From the NCBI RefSeq assembly GCF_004366635.1, contig NZ_SORN01000002.1, positions 62,001 through 126,000 of the forward strand: a stretch of 64,000 nucleotides of DNA. The letters run 5' to 3'. Below the pieces are notes generated by a model that was given only the letters and a program-made list of their open reading frames with translations, had not been told where the DNA came from and did no database searches. The stretch's first letter is position 1. Each line of letters opens with the position of its first letter. A program made the position numbers and the translations under genes. Shown piece after piece: positions 25,512 through 36,500 of this stretch. Source of the stretch: Roseinatronobacter bogoriensis DSM 18756 (GTDB lineage: Bacteria > Pseudomonadota > Alphaproteobacteria > Rhodobacterales > Rhodobacteraceae).

Positions 25512-28172
25512 ATGGCCAGCCTCAATGATATCCGCTCGACTTTCCTTGATTATTTCGCCCGGCAGGGCCATGCGGTGGTGGACAGCTCTCCCCTTGTGCC
25601 GCGCAATGACCCGACGCTGATGTTCACCAATTCCGGCATGGTGCAATTCAAGAATGTATTCACCGGGCTGGAGCACCGGGATTACAACCGTGCCACCACC
25701 TCGCAGAAATGTGTGCGCGCAGGCGGCAAGCATAATGACCTCGATAATGTGGGCTATACCGCGCGGCATCATACGTTTTTCGAGATGCTGGGCAATTTCA
25801 GCTTTGGCGATTACTTCAAATCCGACGCAATTCCCTTTGCATGGGAATTGCTGACCCGCGACTTCGACATCCCGAAAGACAGGCTTCTGGTCACGGTCTA
25901 TCACACGGATGACGAAGCCGCCGAGATTTGGAAAAAGGTGGCGGGCCTGTCTGATGAACGGATCATCCGCATTCCGACCGATGACAATTTCTGGCGTATG
26001 GGCCCGACAGGCCCTTGCGGGCCATGCACCGAGATTTTCTTTGACCACGGCCCCAGCATCTGGGGCGGCCCTCCCGGCTCGGCTGAGGAAGATGGCGACC
26101 GCTTTATCGAGATATGGAATCTGGTCTTCATGCAGAATGAACAGCATGAAGATGGCAGCATGACCGAATTGCCGCGCCAGTCGATTGACACCGGTATGGG
26201 GCTGGAGCGGATTGGCGCATTGCTACAGGGCAAGCACGACAATTACGACACCGACCTGATGCGCGCGCTGATCGAGGCCTCGGCCCATGCCACGACGTCG
26301 GACCCGGATGGGCCGGGCAAGATGCATCACCGGGTGATTGCAGATCATTTGCGCGCAACCTCTTTCCTGATTGCAGATGGTGTGATGCCCTCTAATGACG
26401 GGCGCGGCTATGTGTTGCGCCGGATCATGCGCCGCGCGATGCGCCATGCGCATATGCTGGGCGCGCAAGACCCGCTGATGCACCGTCTTGTGCCCGCGCT
26501 GGTGCACCAGATGGGCGGCCATTATGTAGAATTGCGCGAGGCGCAGGCGCTGATTACTGAGACATTGCGCGCCGAGGAAACGCGGTTTCGCCAGACCCTC
26601 GATCGCGGCTTGAAACTGCTTGATGCAGAGCTGGAGGGCCTGTCCGAAGGGGCGACTTTGCCCGGTGACGCGGCCTTCAAGCTGTATGACACATTCGGCT
26701 TTCCGCTGGATCTGACACAGGATGCGCTGCGCGAGCGCGGGCGCGCGGTCGATGTAGCGGGTTTTGACGCGGCTATGGCCGAACAGAAGGCGCGGGCGCG
26801 CGCAAGCTGGTCCGGTTCGGGCGAGGCAACGGATGCCGCGATCTGGTTCGATCTGGCTGAACGTGCCGGTGTCACAGAGTTTCTGGGCTATGACATGGAA
26901 ACCGCCGAAGGGCAGGTCATGGCGCTGGTCAGCGACGGGGCCGAAGTTGAGCGCGCGGGGGGTGAGGTGCAGATCATCACCAACCAGACCCCGTTCTATG
27001 CAGAATCCGGCGGACAGGTGGGGGATACCGGCTTTATCCGTTCAAGCACTGGCGCGGCAGAAGTGACCGATACACGCAAGGTTGCGGGGGTGTTCATTCA
27101 CGTTGCGCGCGTGACTGAGGGCGAAATCTGCAAAGGGCAGCCCGTCAAGCTGGAGGTTGACCATAGCCGCCGCAGCGCGATTCGGGCCAACCATTCCGCC
27201 ACGCATCTGCTGCATGAGGCGTTGCGCCGCGCACTTGGCGATCATGTGTCGCAGAAAGGCTCGCTCAACGCGCCTGACCGGCTGCGCTTCGATTTCAGCC
27301 ATGGTGCTGCGCTCAGTGCCGAAGATGTGGCGCAGATCGAGGCGGAGGTGAACCATTTCATCCGCCAGAATACACAGGTTGAAACGCGCATCATGTCCCC
27401 TGATGAGGCCCGCGCGCTTGGGGCGCAGGCGCTTTTTGGTGAGAAATACGGCGAAGAGGTGCGTGTCGTCTCGATGGGGCAGGAGGCCAGTTCTGGCAAG
27501 GGGCAGGACGGGCAGACCTATTCGCTCGAACTGTGCGGCGGCACACATGTCGCGCGTACTGGCGATATCGGGGCCTTTGTCTGCCTTGGGGACAGTGCCT
27601 CTGCGGCGGGTATCCGGCGGGTCGAGGCGCTGACCGGTCAGGCGGCGCTGGAGTATCTGCGCGCGCAGGATATGCGGCTTGGGGCTGTTGCGGGCCTGCT
27701 GAAGGCGCCAGCGCAGGATGTGCCAGAGCGCGTGAAGGCCCTGATGGAAGAGCGTCGCGCGCTGGCCAATGAGATTGCGCAACTCAAGCGCCAGATCGCG
27801 CTTGGCGGTTCTGGCGCGCAGGGCGATGACATCGAGCAGATCGGCGGCTTGCGCGTGATCGCCAAGGTGATGACTGGTGTCAGCGGCAAGGAATTGCCTG
27901 CGCTGATCGATGCGATGAAGGAAAAGCTTGGCTCAGGTGCGGTGGTGCTGATCGCCGATACAGGGGGCAAGCCTGCTGTGGCCGCAGGTGTGACCAAGGA
28001 TCTGACTGGCCAGATTTCGGCGGTGGATCTGGTGCGCGCCTGTGTGGCCGAGCTGGGCGGCAAGGGCGGTGGCGGCCGGCCCGACATGGCGCAGGGCGGC
28101 GGGGCCGATATTGCTGGCGCGGATCGCGCGCTTGCTGCAATCAAGACAGTTCTGGAAGGAGTAGGTGCATGA
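25512..28172 (+). CDS. alaS: Alanine--tRNA ligase
   Basis: 886-residue full-length AlaRS. The start at 25512 follows GGAGGAA. The class II core begins [18 protein letters not shown] and includes [13 protein letters not shown]. The editing domain has [14 protein letters not shown] and the second metal site [13 protein letters not shown]. The C-terminal C-Ala domain ends in the glycine-rich segment [14 protein letters not shown]. The stop overlaps the next gene by four bases (ATGA), so DUF1330 is translationally coupled. Confidence 0.97.
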   Translation: MASLNDIRSTFLDYFARQGHAVVDSSPLVPRNDPTLMFTNSGMVQFKNVFTGLEHRDYNRATTSQKCVRAGGKHNDLDNVGYTARHHTFFEMLGNFSFGDYFKSDAIPFAWELLTRDFDIPKDRLLVTVYHTDDEAAEIWKKVAGLSDERIIRIPTDDNFWRMGPTGPCGPCTEIFFDHGPSIWGGPPGSAEEDGDRFIEIWNLVFMQNEQHEDGSMTELPRQSIDTGMGLERIGALLQGKHDNYDTDLMRALIEASAHATTSDPDGPGKMHHRVIADHLRATSFLIADGVMPSNDGRGYVLRRIMRRAMRHAHMLGAQDPLMHRLVPALVHQMGGHYVELREAQALITETLRAEETRFRQTLDRGLKLLDAELEGLSEGATLPGDAAFKLYDTFGFPLDLTQDALRERGRAVDVAGFDAAMAEQKARARASWSGSGEATDAAIWFDLAERAGVTEFLGYDMETAEGQVMALVSDGAEVERAGGEVQIITNQTPFYAESGGQVGDTGFIRSSTGAAEVTDTRKVAGVFIHVARVTEGEICKGQPVKLEVDHSRRSAIRANHSATHLLHEALRRALGDHVSQKGSLNAPDRLRFDFSHGAALSAEDVAQIEAEVNHFIRQNTQVETRIMSPDEARALGAQALFGEKYGEEVRVVSMGQEASSGKGQDGQTYSLELCGGTHVARTGDIGAFVCLGDSASAAGIRRVEALTGQAALEYLRAQDMRLGAVAGLLKAPAQDVPERVKALMEERRALANEIAQLKRQIALGGSGAQGDDIEQIGGLRVIAKVMTGVSGKELPALIDAMKEKLGSGAVVLIADTGGKPAVAAGVTKDLTGQISAVDLVRACVAELGGKGGGGRPDMAQGGGADIAGADRALAAIKTVLEGVGA

Positions 28173-28456
28173 GTGCCTTGTGGATAGCCCATGTTGAGGT
28201 CACCGACCCGGAGGCTTATGGCGAATATGCAAAGCGTGCGACAGGTGCGATTGCCGATCATGGCGGTGTGTTTCTGGCGCGCGCTGGCCGCTATGTGCAG
28301 CTTGAAGGGCGCGAGCGTGCGCGCAATGTCGTGGCACGCTTTCCCTCGCTAGAAGCGGCTGTGGCCTGCTACAACTCCCCCGCCTATCAGGACGCGTTGA
28401 GCTATGCCAAAGACGCGGCAGAACGTGATCTGGTCGTGGTCGAGGAAGCAGACTGA
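28169..28456 (+). CDS. DUF1330 domain protein
   Basis: 95 residues with the DUF1330 ferredoxin-like fold: [20 protein letters not shown], then [16 protein letters not shown] and [21 protein letters not shown]. It is a compact dimeric alpha+beta barrel family of unknown biochemical role. The start overlaps the alaS stop. The next gene, truA, converges from the other strand. Confidence 0.88.
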   Translation: MSALWIAHVEVTDPEAYGEYAKRATGAIADHGGVFLARAGRYVQLEGRERARNVVARFPSLEAAVACYNSPAYQDALSYAKDAAERDLVVVEEAD

Positions 28457-28466
28457 GCGCTTTTGC

Positions 28467-28491
28467 TCATTTTCTTGCCAGAAATACTCAA
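28467..28491 (-). repeat. 25-base dispersed repeat, copy 2
   Basis: Exact reverse-complement copy of 18949-18973. Read on the minus strand it begins 12 bases after the truA stop codon, so it sits downstream of truA in the same sense as copy 1 sits downstream of bdhA. Confidence 0.75.
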
Positions 28492-28503
28492 TAACGCCGC
28501 GCT

Positions 28504-29274
28504 TTACCCAGAGAACGGGTCTTGGGGATAGCCCACACCGGTCAGATACAAGCCATCGGGCGGGCTAACCGGACCGCAGGCGGCGCGGTCGCGTGCCTCC
28601 AGTGCAGCTTTCATGTCGCTAGGTGCCCAAGCGCCTGCGCCCACACGTTCCAGCGTGCCAACGATGCTGCGCACCTGATTGTGCAGAAATGACCGCGCGC
28701 GCAGACTGAAGCGGAATTCCTGCCCGTGGGGGTGTTCGTGGCAGGTAATGTCCAGCCGGTCCAGCGTCTTGACCGGGGATTGGGCCTGACATTGGCTGGC
28801 GCGGAATGTGGTGAAATCATGCGTGCCCAGCAGGTGGTGCGCGGCCTCTTGCATCGGGGCGAGGTGCAGGGCGTGGCGGATATGCCAGACCTGACCCGCC
28901 TCGAATGTGGGGGGTGCGCGACGGGCCAGCAGGCGGAACAGATAGCGCCGCTCTGTGGCGGAAAAGCGTGCGTGGAACCCGTCATCCACCTGTGCGCAGG
29001 CCAGCACCGCGACAGGCGCAGGGCGCAGATGGTGATTAAGCGCCTCCATCAGGCGAAACGGTGCCCAGTCGCGGCGCATGTCGCAATGCGCCACCTGACC
29101 TGTTGCATGCACGCCTGTATCCGTGCGCCCGGCGGCCGCGATGCGGGGCAGGTCCGGTTCCAGCCGGGCAAGGGCCGCTTCGATCGCGCCCTGCACCGAA
29201 GGCTGGTCGGCCTGTGCCTGCCACCCGCAAAACGGACGCCCGTCATATTCGATTTTCAACGCATATCTTGGCAT
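28504..29274 (-). CDS. truA: tRNA pseudouridine(38-40) synthase TruA
   Basis: 256 residues. The catalytic Asp lies in [17 protein letters not shown], and other TruA features are [24 protein letters not shown] and [17 protein letters not shown]. It isomerises U38-40 in tRNA anticodon stems. The start MPRYALK at 29274 matches the family; twelve extra in-frame residues upstream are rejected. A nucleoside-diphosphate-sugar epimerase-like SDR gene ends 37 bases upstream on the same strand. Confidence 0.95.
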   Translation of the reverse strand: MPRYALKIEYDGRPFCGWQAQADQPSVQGAIEAALARLEPDLPRIAAAGRTDTGVHATGQVAHCDMRRDWAPFRLMEALNHHLRPAPVAVLACAQVDDGFHARFSATERRYLFRLLARRAPPTFEAGQVWHIRHALHLAPMQEAAHHLLGTHDFTTFRASQCQAQSPVKTLDRLDITCHEHPHGQEFRFSLRARSFLHNQVRSIVGTLERVGAGAWAPSDMKAALEARDRAACGPVSPPDGLYLTGVGYPQDPFSG

Positions 29275-29310
29275 GAGATGCGGGTTAGCCTGCCGCACGC
29301 GGCTTTGCAA

Positions 29311-30162
29311 TCAGCCCTCTGCCTTCAGGATCGACGCAAGGCCGCTTTGATAGTCGGGATAGTGCAATTGCAGGCCCAATTCGCGCTTGATGCGCGTATT
29401 GCGCACCCGCTTGCTGTCTGCATAGAAGCTGCGCGCCATCGGCGAGAGCTCTGCCTGTTCGAAGCTGATCTCTGGGGGCGGTTCGAGGCCGAGAAGTTTC
29501 GCAGCATGTTCCAGCACATCTTGCGGCGGGGCCGGGTGGTCGTCGCATAGATTGAAGATGCGTGTGCCGATATCCGAGGTGATGGCACGTTCAAGCGCCT
29601 GTCCGATATCTGCGTAATGGATGCGCGAAAAATACTGGTTGGGTTTGATAATGCGCTGCGCCCGTCCGCTGCGAAGTTTTTCAAACGGGCCGCGCCCGGG
29701 GCCGTATATCCCTGCCAGCCTGAAGATATGTAGCCGGATGCCTGCGCGCGCGCAGATCTCTTGCCACGCGGCCTCTGCCTTGACCCGTGCGATTGCCCGG
29801 TCTGAAACGGCATTCGGGGGGGTATCCTCATCAACCCAGCCACCGCGCTGGTCGCCATAGACGCCCACGGTTGACAGGTAGCCGACCCATTTCAGATGGC
29901 GTGCATCCGCAAGCTGGGTGCCGATTGCGTCCAGTACCGGATCGCCCGCGCGGGGCGCAACCGAACTGAGCAGATGCGTCGCTTGCCCCAGCGGAAGGGG
30001 CGCACCGGGCCAGATAAGGGGCGTGACGCCGCCTGCGGCAAGTTTCGCAGCCTTTTCCGGGCTGCGGGTGGTGCCGATGATCTGCCAGCCCTGTGGCAAT
30101 AGCCGGTCTGCCAGCGCCTGTGCGCTGTAGCCGTGTCCGATGGAAAGAAGCGTATTTGTCAT
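29311..30162 (-). CDS. Atypical SDR, NAD(P)-binding epimerase-like (YeeZ type)
   Basis: 283 residues with an N-terminal Rossmann motif (LLSIGHGYSAQALADRL), the region YLSTVGVYGDQRGGWVDE, and the downstream signature FRLAGIYGPGRGPFEKLRSG. These fit atypical SDR proteins of the YeeZ group, annotated as sugar epimerases but lacking the usual YxxxK. The substrate is unknown. Probably co-transcribed with truA. Confidence 0.85.
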   Translation of the reverse strand: MTNTLLSIGHGYSAQALADRLLPQGWQIIGTTRSPEKAAKLAAGGVTPLIWPGAPLPLGQATHLLSSVAPRAGDPVLDAIGTQLADARHLKWVGYLSTVGVYGDQRGGWVDEDTPPNAVSDRAIARVKAEAAWQEICARAGIRLHIFRLAGIYGPGRGPFEKLRSGRAQRIIKPNQYFSRIHYADIGQALERAITSDIGTRIFNLCDDHPAPPQDVLEHAAKLLGLEPPPEISFEQAELSPMARSFYADSKRVRNTRIKRELGLQLHYPDYQSGLASILKAEG

Positions 30163-30280
30163 GGTTCATAGTATCCGGTGGCGCATGCGCAGGTGCAAGG
30201 GCAGAAAGGCGGATTTGTGCTGGCGGGCGACCCTTCGCAGTGGCAGGGTGGCGACACCGAACCGAGGGAGAGGCGCGCCT

Positions 30281-30736
30281 ATGCTACCGGAATCCATGAA
30301 ATATGCCCTGATCATGCTTGCCGCAGGGGCAGGTGTGCCGGTTTTGGCGGCGCTGAATGCGCAGTTGGGCGCGCTTGTCGGCTCTCCTGCGGCGGCGGGG
30401 GCGGTGATGTTTCTGATCGCGGCTGTCGTGGCCGTATTTGTGGCCGTGGTTCTGGGCCAGAGCGCTGCCTTTGCCTTGGTGTCGGCGCAGCCGCGTTATC
30501 TGTTTCTGGCGGGGGTGTTGATTGCGTTCTATCTGCTGTCGATTTCCTGGGTGGCGCCGCGCTTCGGGGTCGGAAATGCGGTCATGTTCGTGCTGTTGGG
30601 CCAGATTGTGGCCATTAGCGTCATCGACCATTTCGCCCTGTTTGGCGCGAAATTACGCCCCTTGGACCTGTCACGCGCGGTTGGGATTGTGCTTATGACG
30701 CTTGGCGTGATCCTTGCGCAGCGCCCCGGTTCCTGA
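30281..30736 (+). CDS. YdcZ/DUF606-type inner-membrane protein (DMT superfamily)
   Basis: About 151 residues with five predicted membrane segments (ALIMLAAGAGVPVLAALNAQLGAL; GAVMFLIAAVVAVFVAVVLG; YLFLAGVLIAFYLLSISWVAP; NAVMFVLLGQIVAISVIDHFALFG; AVGIVLMTLGVILAQ). The NAQLG motif and five-helix half-transporter size fit DUF606/YdcZ. Family members are proposed to work as homodimeric exporters. Starts at 30281 (GGAGAGG upstream) or 30296 are both possible. Confidence 0.85.
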   Translation: MLPESMKYALIMLAAGAGVPVLAALNAQLGALVGSPAAAGAVMFLIAAVVAVFVAVVLGQSAAFALVSAQPRYLFLAGVLIAFYLLSISWVAPRFGVGNAVMFVLLGQIVAISVIDHFALFGAKLRPLDLSRAVGIVLMTLGVILAQRPGS

Positions 30737-30769
30737 AGCGCTGGCCGCCTTGCCTACGGCTGGCGCTTC
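30735..30769 (+). terminator. Hairpin after the YdcZ-like gene
   Basis: A 13-bp stem with two G-U pairs (GAAGCGCTGGCCG and CGGCTGGCGCTTC) around a 9-base loop overlaps the stop codon of the gene. There is no long T-run (AAGTTGTCTTG follows), so a factor-dependent or weak terminator is the best reading. Confidence 0.4.
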
Positions 30770-30796
30770 AAGTTGTCTTGGGCTTGCCGGGCTAAT

Positions 30797-30810
30797 TTGA
30801 TCGGTATCAA
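30797..30810 (+). promoter_or_regulatory. FNR/FnrL-type box upstream of ppk2
   Basis: TTGATCGGTATCAA is a perfect match to the FNR/FnrL consensus TTGAT-N4-ATCAA, centred about 72 bases before the proposed ppk2 start. In Rhodobacterales FnrL activates or represses genes at low oxygen. The position relative to a transcription start is unknown because no convincing -35/-10 pair was found. Confidence 0.65.
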
Positions 30811-30875
30811 GGACAGGTTTTCACAAATAGGTTACATTCCTCATCTGATCTCAGCGACCGGAATTGGAGAAGACC

Positions 30876-31919
30876 GTGCCCGAATCTGCATCTGCCCTTG
30901 AAACCCATAACACCCCAAGCCTTGTGCCCGACCCGGACCCGCTTGCGGCAGAGGTATCGGGGGCTGATCCGGTCACGGATGCGCAGGTGTCCGATACGAA
31001 GCCAGCGGTCGTGCCGGGAACACGGCTGAAAACGGCACCCAAGGGCCATAGCTGGAAACCCGACCCCGCAACGCTGACCGCAGAGGAAATACGCAGGTTC
31101 TTCGAATCTGACCGCTTTCCCTACCGCTACAAGATGGCGCGCGCACCCTATGAGGCCGAGAAGGCGCGATTGCAGGCCGAATTGCTGAAAGTCCAGAAAT
31201 GGGCCATCGAGACTGGCGAGCGTTTTATCTTCTTGTTCGAGGGGCGCGATGCTGCTGGTAAAGGCGGGACAATCAAGCGGTTCAATGAACATCTCAACCC
31301 GCGTTTTGCGCGGGTCGTGGCGCTGAACAAGCCCTCTGAGACAGAGCAGGGGCAATGGTATTTTCAACGCTATGTCGAACACCTGCCCACATATGGGGAA
31401 ATGGTGTTTTATGACCGGTCTTGGTATAACCGCGCGGGTGTCGAGCGCGTGATGGGGTTTTGCACACCGACAGAGTACCTCGAATTCATGCGTCAGGCCC
31501 CCGAATTCGAGCGGATGCTCGTACGGTCCGGGATAAAGTTATACAAATACTGGTTTTCGGTCACGCCTGAGGAACAGCGCCGCCGCTTCCTGTCGCGCGA
31601 AACCGACCCGTTAAAGCGCTGGAAGCTGTCCCCGATCGACAAGGCCAGTCTGGGGAAATGGGATGAATACACTCAGGCCAAGGAAGCGATGTTCTTCTAC
31701 ACCGACACCGCCGATGCCCCTTGGACTGTGATCAAGTCCAAGGACAAGAAGCGCGCCCGGCTGGAATGCATGAAGCATTTCCTGTCGAGCATTGACTACC
31801 CGGACAAGGATAAAAGCATCATCGGCACGCCAGATCCCCTGATCGTGGGGCGCGCCAGTCAGGTGGTGTTGTCTGGCGTCGAGCTTGATCATGTCATGGG
31901 TGCCAGCGCAGTCGGCTAA
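30876..31919 (+). CDS. ppk2: Polyphosphate kinase 2 family protein
   Basis: 347 residues. An acidic, Pro-rich N-terminal extension (~70 residues) precedes the PPK2 core. The P-loop is FEGRDAAGKGG, followed by the family signatures YDRSWYNRAGVERVMGFC and FSVTPEEQRRRF, and a C-terminal DPLKRWKLSPIDKAS. PPK2 enzymes phosphorylate nucleoside mono- or diphosphates with polyphosphate, or run in reverse. The GTG at 30876 has GGAG seven bases upstream; a TTG at 30864 is an alternative. The FNR-type box upstream suggests oxygen regulation. Confidence 0.93.
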   Translation: MPESASALETHNTPSLVPDPDPLAAEVSGADPVTDAQVSDTKPAVVPGTRLKTAPKGHSWKPDPATLTAEEIRRFFESDRFPYRYKMARAPYEAEKARLQAELLKVQKWAIETGERFIFLFEGRDAAGKGGTIKRFNEHLNPRFARVVALNKPSETEQGQWYFQRYVEHLPTYGEMVFYDRSWYNRAGVERVMGFCTPTEYLEFMRQAPEFERMLVRSGIKLYKYWFSVTPEEQRRRFLSRETDPLKRWKLSPIDKASLGKWDEYTQAKEAMFFYTDTADAPWTVIKSKDKKRARLECMKHFLSSIDYPDKDKSIIGTPDPLIVGRASQVVLSGVELDHVMGASAVG

Positions 31920-31924
31920 GGGGG

Positions 31925-31963
31925 CTGCGGCAGGTTCGGTGTTCTGCGTCTTTTCTGCCGCAG
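31925..31963. other. Inverted repeat downstream of ppk2
   Basis: CTGCGGCAG (31925-31933) and CTGCCGCAG (31955-31963) are perfect 9-bp inverted copies around 21 bases, just after the ppk2 stop. No T-run follows. It may protect the transcript end or terminate with Rho. The rest of the gap to tRNA-Ser shows nothing further. Confidence 0.35.
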
Positions 31964-32016
31964 TGGCACAGACATGCTTGTATCCTGCCCTGAGAGCGGC
32001 TAATGCCTGCGCCACC

Positions 32017-32106
32017 GGATGGGTGGCCGAGTGGTTTAAGGCTCTGGTCTTGAAAACCAGCGTACGTGAAAGCGTACCGTGGGTTCGAATCCCACCCCAT
32101 CCGCCA
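32017..32106 (+). tRNA. tRNA-Ser (anticodon TGA)
   Basis: Complete 90-base class II tRNA with encoded CCA. Acceptor GGATGGG pairs with CCCATCC, the anticodon loop is CTTGAAA (anticodon TGA at its centre), the long variable arm is GCGTACGTGAAAGCGTACC, and the T arm contains GGTTCGAATCC. It reads UCA and UCG/UCU codons by wobble. It is convergent with a tRNA-Arg 80 bases away. Confidence 0.97.
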
Positions 32107-32186
32107 CCAGTTTTAGCACTCTTGTTGCAAGGCGCGGCGCTCTCGGGGCCGGATGCCCGGTTGCGGCGTTCAGCGCGTGTCAAGCT

Positions 32187-32263
32187 TGGTGACCCCGGCA
32201 GGATTCGAACCTGCAACCTGCCCCTTAGGAGGGGGCTGCTCTATCCAGTTGAGCCACGGGGCC
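32187..32263 (-). tRNA. tRNA-Arg (anticodon CCT)
   Basis: 77-base cloverleaf on the minus strand with encoded CCA. Acceptor GGCCCCG pairs with CGGGGTC (one G-T pair), the anticodon stem GCCCC/GGGGC encloses CTCCTAA, giving anticodon CCT for AGG codons, and the T loop is GTTCGAATC. No integrase or att-like repeat is adjacent. Confidence 0.96.
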
Positions 32264-32335
32264 AATACTGGCCTAGCCCTTAGCGACTTTTTTCCCTGCT
32301 GTCACCAGTGGTTTGTCCCTCGTGTAATCAAGTGC

Positions 32336-32364
32336 TTGGCCGTTGCGTTTTGTGGCGCTAACAT
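32336..32364 (+). promoter_or_regulatory. Predicted promoter for the LacI-family gene
   Basis: TTGGCC (32336-32341), a 17-base spacer and TAACAT (32359-32364) would start transcription near 32371. This supports the GTG start at 32397 for the LacI-type regulator rather than an upstream start at 32343. Confidence 0.45.
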
Positions 32365-32396
32365 GGTCATATTCGCATCCAGACAGGAAATTGCCC

Positions 32397-33455
32397 GTGC
32401 CCCCTTATTTGCCCCCAGAAGCGCAACGCCCCCTGACACTGCGTGATGTGTCCGAAGCAAGTGGTGTCAGTGAGATGACGGTCAGCCGGGTTCTGCGCAA
32501 TCGTGCGGATGTGTCGCCAGCGACGCGGGAAAAGGTGCTCGCGGCGGCGAAGATGCTGGGCTATGTGCCCAACAAGATTGCAGGCGCGCTTGCCAGCCAG
32601 AGGGTCAATCTGGTGGGGGTTGTGATCCCGTCGCTGTCGAACATGGTGTTCCCCGAAGTTCTGGCCGGTATTTCGGCAGCGCTGGAAGATTCGGGGTTGC
32701 AGCCGGTATTTGGCGCAACCGACTACAAGGCCGAACGCGAAGAGAATGTCATCTACGAGATGCTGTCCTGGCGGCCATCGGGGATGATTGTAGCCGGGTT
32801 GGAACATACAGAAGCCGCGCGCGCGATGCTGGCGAATTCGGGGATTCCGATTGTCGAGATCATGGATATTGATGGTGATCCGGTTGATTCGATGGTCGGC
32901 ATCTCTCATCGGCGGGCCGGTCGGGAAATGGCAGAGACTATTCTTGCCGCTGGATACCGCAAGATCGGCTTTCTTGGGTCAAAAATGCCCGATGACCACC
33001 GTGCGCGCAAACGTCTGGAAGGGTTCACACAGGCGCTTGAGGATGCGGGCGTGGAGCTTGCCGAGGTTGAACATTATGCCGGGGGGTCATCTCTGTCCAA
33101 GGGGCGCGAGATGACCGAGGCGATCCTCTCGCGGCGGCCTGATCTGGATTTCCTGTACTATTCCAACGACATGATCGGGGCAGGTGGGTTGTTGCATTGC
33201 CTAGACAAGGGGCTGGATGTGCCGGGCCAGATCGGGCTTGCGGGGTTCAATGGGCTGGAGTTGCTGGACGGGTTGCGCCTGCGCCTTGCCACAACGGATG
33301 CCTGCCGCCGTGAAATCGGGTTGCGTGCCGCCGAGATTGTGGCGGGTAAAAATGATGACGGTGTAATCGGTGGAAAAAGGATCGAATTATCGCCGATTGT
33401 TAACCGTGGGGATACAATTCGGATTGGGACCGCCCGCAGCGCCGCCGCAGGCTGA
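32397..33455 (+). CDS. LacI-family transcriptional regulator
   Basis: 352 residues. The N-terminal HTH is [23 protein letters not shown] with the hinge [29 protein letters not shown] periplasmic-binding-protein-like effector domain follows ([37 protein letters not shown]). It most resembles GntR-type gluconate regulators of the LacI family. Its GTG has AGGAAA upstream. No sugar operon adjoins; valS follows, so its targets are elsewhere or autoregulatory. Confidence 0.88.
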   Translation: MPPYLPPEAQRPLTLRDVSEASGVSEMTVSRVLRNRADVSPATREKVLAAAKMLGYVPNKIAGALASQRVNLVGVVIPSLSNMVFPEVLAGISAALEDSGLQPVFGATDYKAEREENVIYEMLSWRPSGMIVAGLEHTEAARAMLANSGIPIVEIMDIDGDPVDSMVGISHRRAGREMAETILAAGYRKIGFLGSKMPDDHRARKRLEGFTQALEDAGVELAEVEHYAGGSSLSKGREMTEAILSRRPDLDFLYYSNDMIGAGGLLHCLDKGLDVPGQIGLAGFNGLELLDGLRLRLATTDACRREIGLRAAEIVAGKNDDGVIGGKRIELSPIVNRGDTIRIGTARSAAAG

Positions 33456-33571
33456 AACCGCCATTCTTGATACCTGTTACCGTTCCCTCTCCGGGCTTGC
33501 CCAAGGGCTTCCACTTGCTGCGCCTTGGGGTTACATACGGGCGAAATAACGGGATGAATGGGGCTGGACAG

Positions 33572-36500
33572 ATGGCGATGGACAAGAATTTTGACGCAAA
33601 AACCGCCGAGCCGCGGATTGCTGCGAAATGGAGCGAGGCGGGTGCGTTCCGCGCCGGGGCGAACAAGTCGCGCGACGAGTCCTTCTGCATCATGATCCCG
33701 CCGCCCAATGTGACGGGCAGCCTGCATATGGGCCATGCCTTCAACAACACGTTGCAAGATATTCTGGTGCGCTGGCATCGGATGCGCGGCTTTGACACGC
33801 TGTGGCAGCCGGGGCAGGACCATGCGGGCATTGCCACGCAGATGGTGGTGGAACGCGGGCTTGCCGCAGAGGGCAAGAAACGCACAGATTTCACGCGCGA
33901 GGAATTTCTGGCCAAGGTCTGGGACTGGAAGGCGCAATCGGGCGGCACGATCATCAACCAACTCAAGCGGTTAGGGGCAAGCTGCGACTGGGACCGCAAT
34001 GCCTTCACCATGTCTGGCGCGCCGGGTGCACCCGAGGGGGAAGAGGGCAATTTCCACGATGCGGTGATAAAGGTCTTTGTCGATATGTACAACAAGGAGC
34101 TGATCTATCGCGGCAAGCGTCTGGTCAACTGGGACCCGCATTTTGAAACTGCGATTTCCGATCTTGAGGTCGAGAATATCGAGACTGATGGCCATATGTG
34201 GCATTTCAAGTATCCGCTGGCGGATGGTGTGACCTATCGCTACATTGAAAAGGATGAAGAAGGCGCTGTTATCGTTGATGAAATGCGCGATTACATCAGC
34301 ATTGCGACAACGCGGCCTGAAACCATGCTGGGCGATGGGGCGGTGGCAGTTCATCCATCAGATGAACGTTATGCGCCAATTGTTGGAAAACTATGTGAAA
34401 TTCCTGTTGGCCCGAAAGAGCATCGTCGCCTGATTCCGATCATTACAGATGACTACCCAGACCCGGAATTCGGGTCTGGTGCGGTCAAGATTACGGGCGC
34501 GCATGATGCCAATGACTATGGCGTGGCCAAGCGCGGCGGTATTCCGATGTACCGGCTGATGGATACACGCGCGCAGATGCGCGCCGATGGTGCCCCCTAT
34601 GCCGAAGCGGCCGCGATTGCAGGCGCAGTCGCACGGGGCGCGCAGGTGTTGTCAGAGGCAGAGGCCGACGCGCTGAACCTTGTGCCGGATCATCTGCGCG
34701 GCCTTGACCGCTACGCGGCGCGCAAGGCTGTGGTCGAGGAAATCACGTCCGAGGGGCTTGCGGTGATGACCCGCGCGGATGATCCGCGTCTGGGTCGCAC
34801 GCCGGGCGAAGAGGACGATCCCGCGGCAGAGGTGCCGTTGGTCGAGGCGAAGAAAATCATGCAACCCTTTGGCGACAGGTCCAAAGTTGTGATCGAGCCG
34901 ATGCTGACCGACCAGTGGTTTGTTGATGCTGGCAAGGTCGTCGGGCCAGCACTGGACGCCGTGCGTTCGGGGCGCGTGAAGATCATGCCGGAGAGCGGTG
35001 AGAAGACCTATTACCACTGGTTGGAGAATATCGAGCCGTGGTGCATTTCGCGGCAACTCTGGTGGGGGCATCAGATTCCGGTTTGGTATGGGCCGGGGTT
35101 AAAGGAAGATGGAAGCCTTGACATAACGACCACTAAGTTTTTCTGTGCGGCATCTCTTGACGATGCGATCTCCGAAGCATCGAACTATTATAAAAAACAC
35201 TCTGGAAAACTGGTTCAAGTCTTTGCTCTGGAACAGGGTGCAAAACCAACGCTATCTCCGAAAGATGTTCGGGAGATAAAGGAGCTTCATGATAAGCCCT
35301 TTGTTGAGCCTGTTCGTGATGGTGAAAAATGGCAGATTGTCGGCGATGCAGAATCGATCAGTATAAAGATTGGTCGTGACCCCGACGTGCTCGATACATG
35401 GTTCTCCTCTGGCCTCTGGCCCATCGGCACGCTGGGCTGGCCCGAACAAACCGAAGAATTGCAAAAGTATTTCCCCACATCAGTGCTGGTGACGGGGCAG
35501 GATATTCTGTTCTTCTGGGTCGCGCGGATGATGATGATGCAGCTTGCTGTGGTAGATCAGGTTCCGTTTCACCATGTCTATCTGCATGGGCTTGTGCGCG
35601 ATGCCAAGGGCAAGAAGATGTCCAAATCCCTTGGTAATGTCGTTGATCCGCTGGAGATCATTGACGAATATGGCGCGGATGCCTTGCGCTTTACCAATGC
35701 GGCCATGGCCAGCCTTGGCGGTGTGCTGAAGCTGGATACGCAGCGCATTGCGGGGTATCGCAATTTCACCACCAAGCTGTGGAATGCCTGCCGCTTTGCC
35801 GAAATGAATGGGGTCTGGGAAGACCACAGCACACAGGCCATGCCGCCCGAAGCAAAGGCGACTGTGAACCGCTGGATTATCGGCGAGACGGCGCGCGTGC
35901 GCGAAACAGTCGATGCAGCGCTGGCCGAGTACCGGTTCAATGATGCCGCACAGGCCCTTTATGCCTTTGTCTGGGGCAGGGTATGCGATTGGTATGTGGA
36001 ATTCGCCAAGCCACTGTTCGATGGTGAGGACGCGGCCGAGACGCGCGCGACCATGGGCTGGGTGCTGGATCAATGCATGATCCTGTTGCACCCGATGATG
36101 CCTTTCATCACAGAGGAGCTCTGGGGGCTGACGGGCCAGCGTGACAAGTTGTGCGCCCATGCAGACTGGCCCGAATATGGGGCCGATCTGGTCGATGCAG
36201 ATGCAATGCGCGAAATGCGCTGGGTGCTTTCCTTGATCGAGGGCATCCGTTCGGCGCGGGCGCAATTGCGGGTGCGGGTGGGTTTGAAGCTGAACATGGT
36301 GCAGCTTGATCTGGATGCGCAGGGCCGCGCGGCGTTGTCGCGCAATATGGCGCTGGTGATGAGGCTGGCCCGGATTGCGGCGCTGGAAGAGGTGGAGCAC
36401 CTGCCCAAAGGGTCGATCACCGTGACGGTTGAGGGGGGCACATTCGGCCTGCCACTGGAAGGGGTGATTGATATTGCCGCCGAGCGTGACCGGCTGGAGA

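Noticed and set aside
32264..32335. Terminator between tRNA-Arg and the LacI-type gene
   Set aside because: A T-run is present (CTTTTTTCC) but no stem precedes it.
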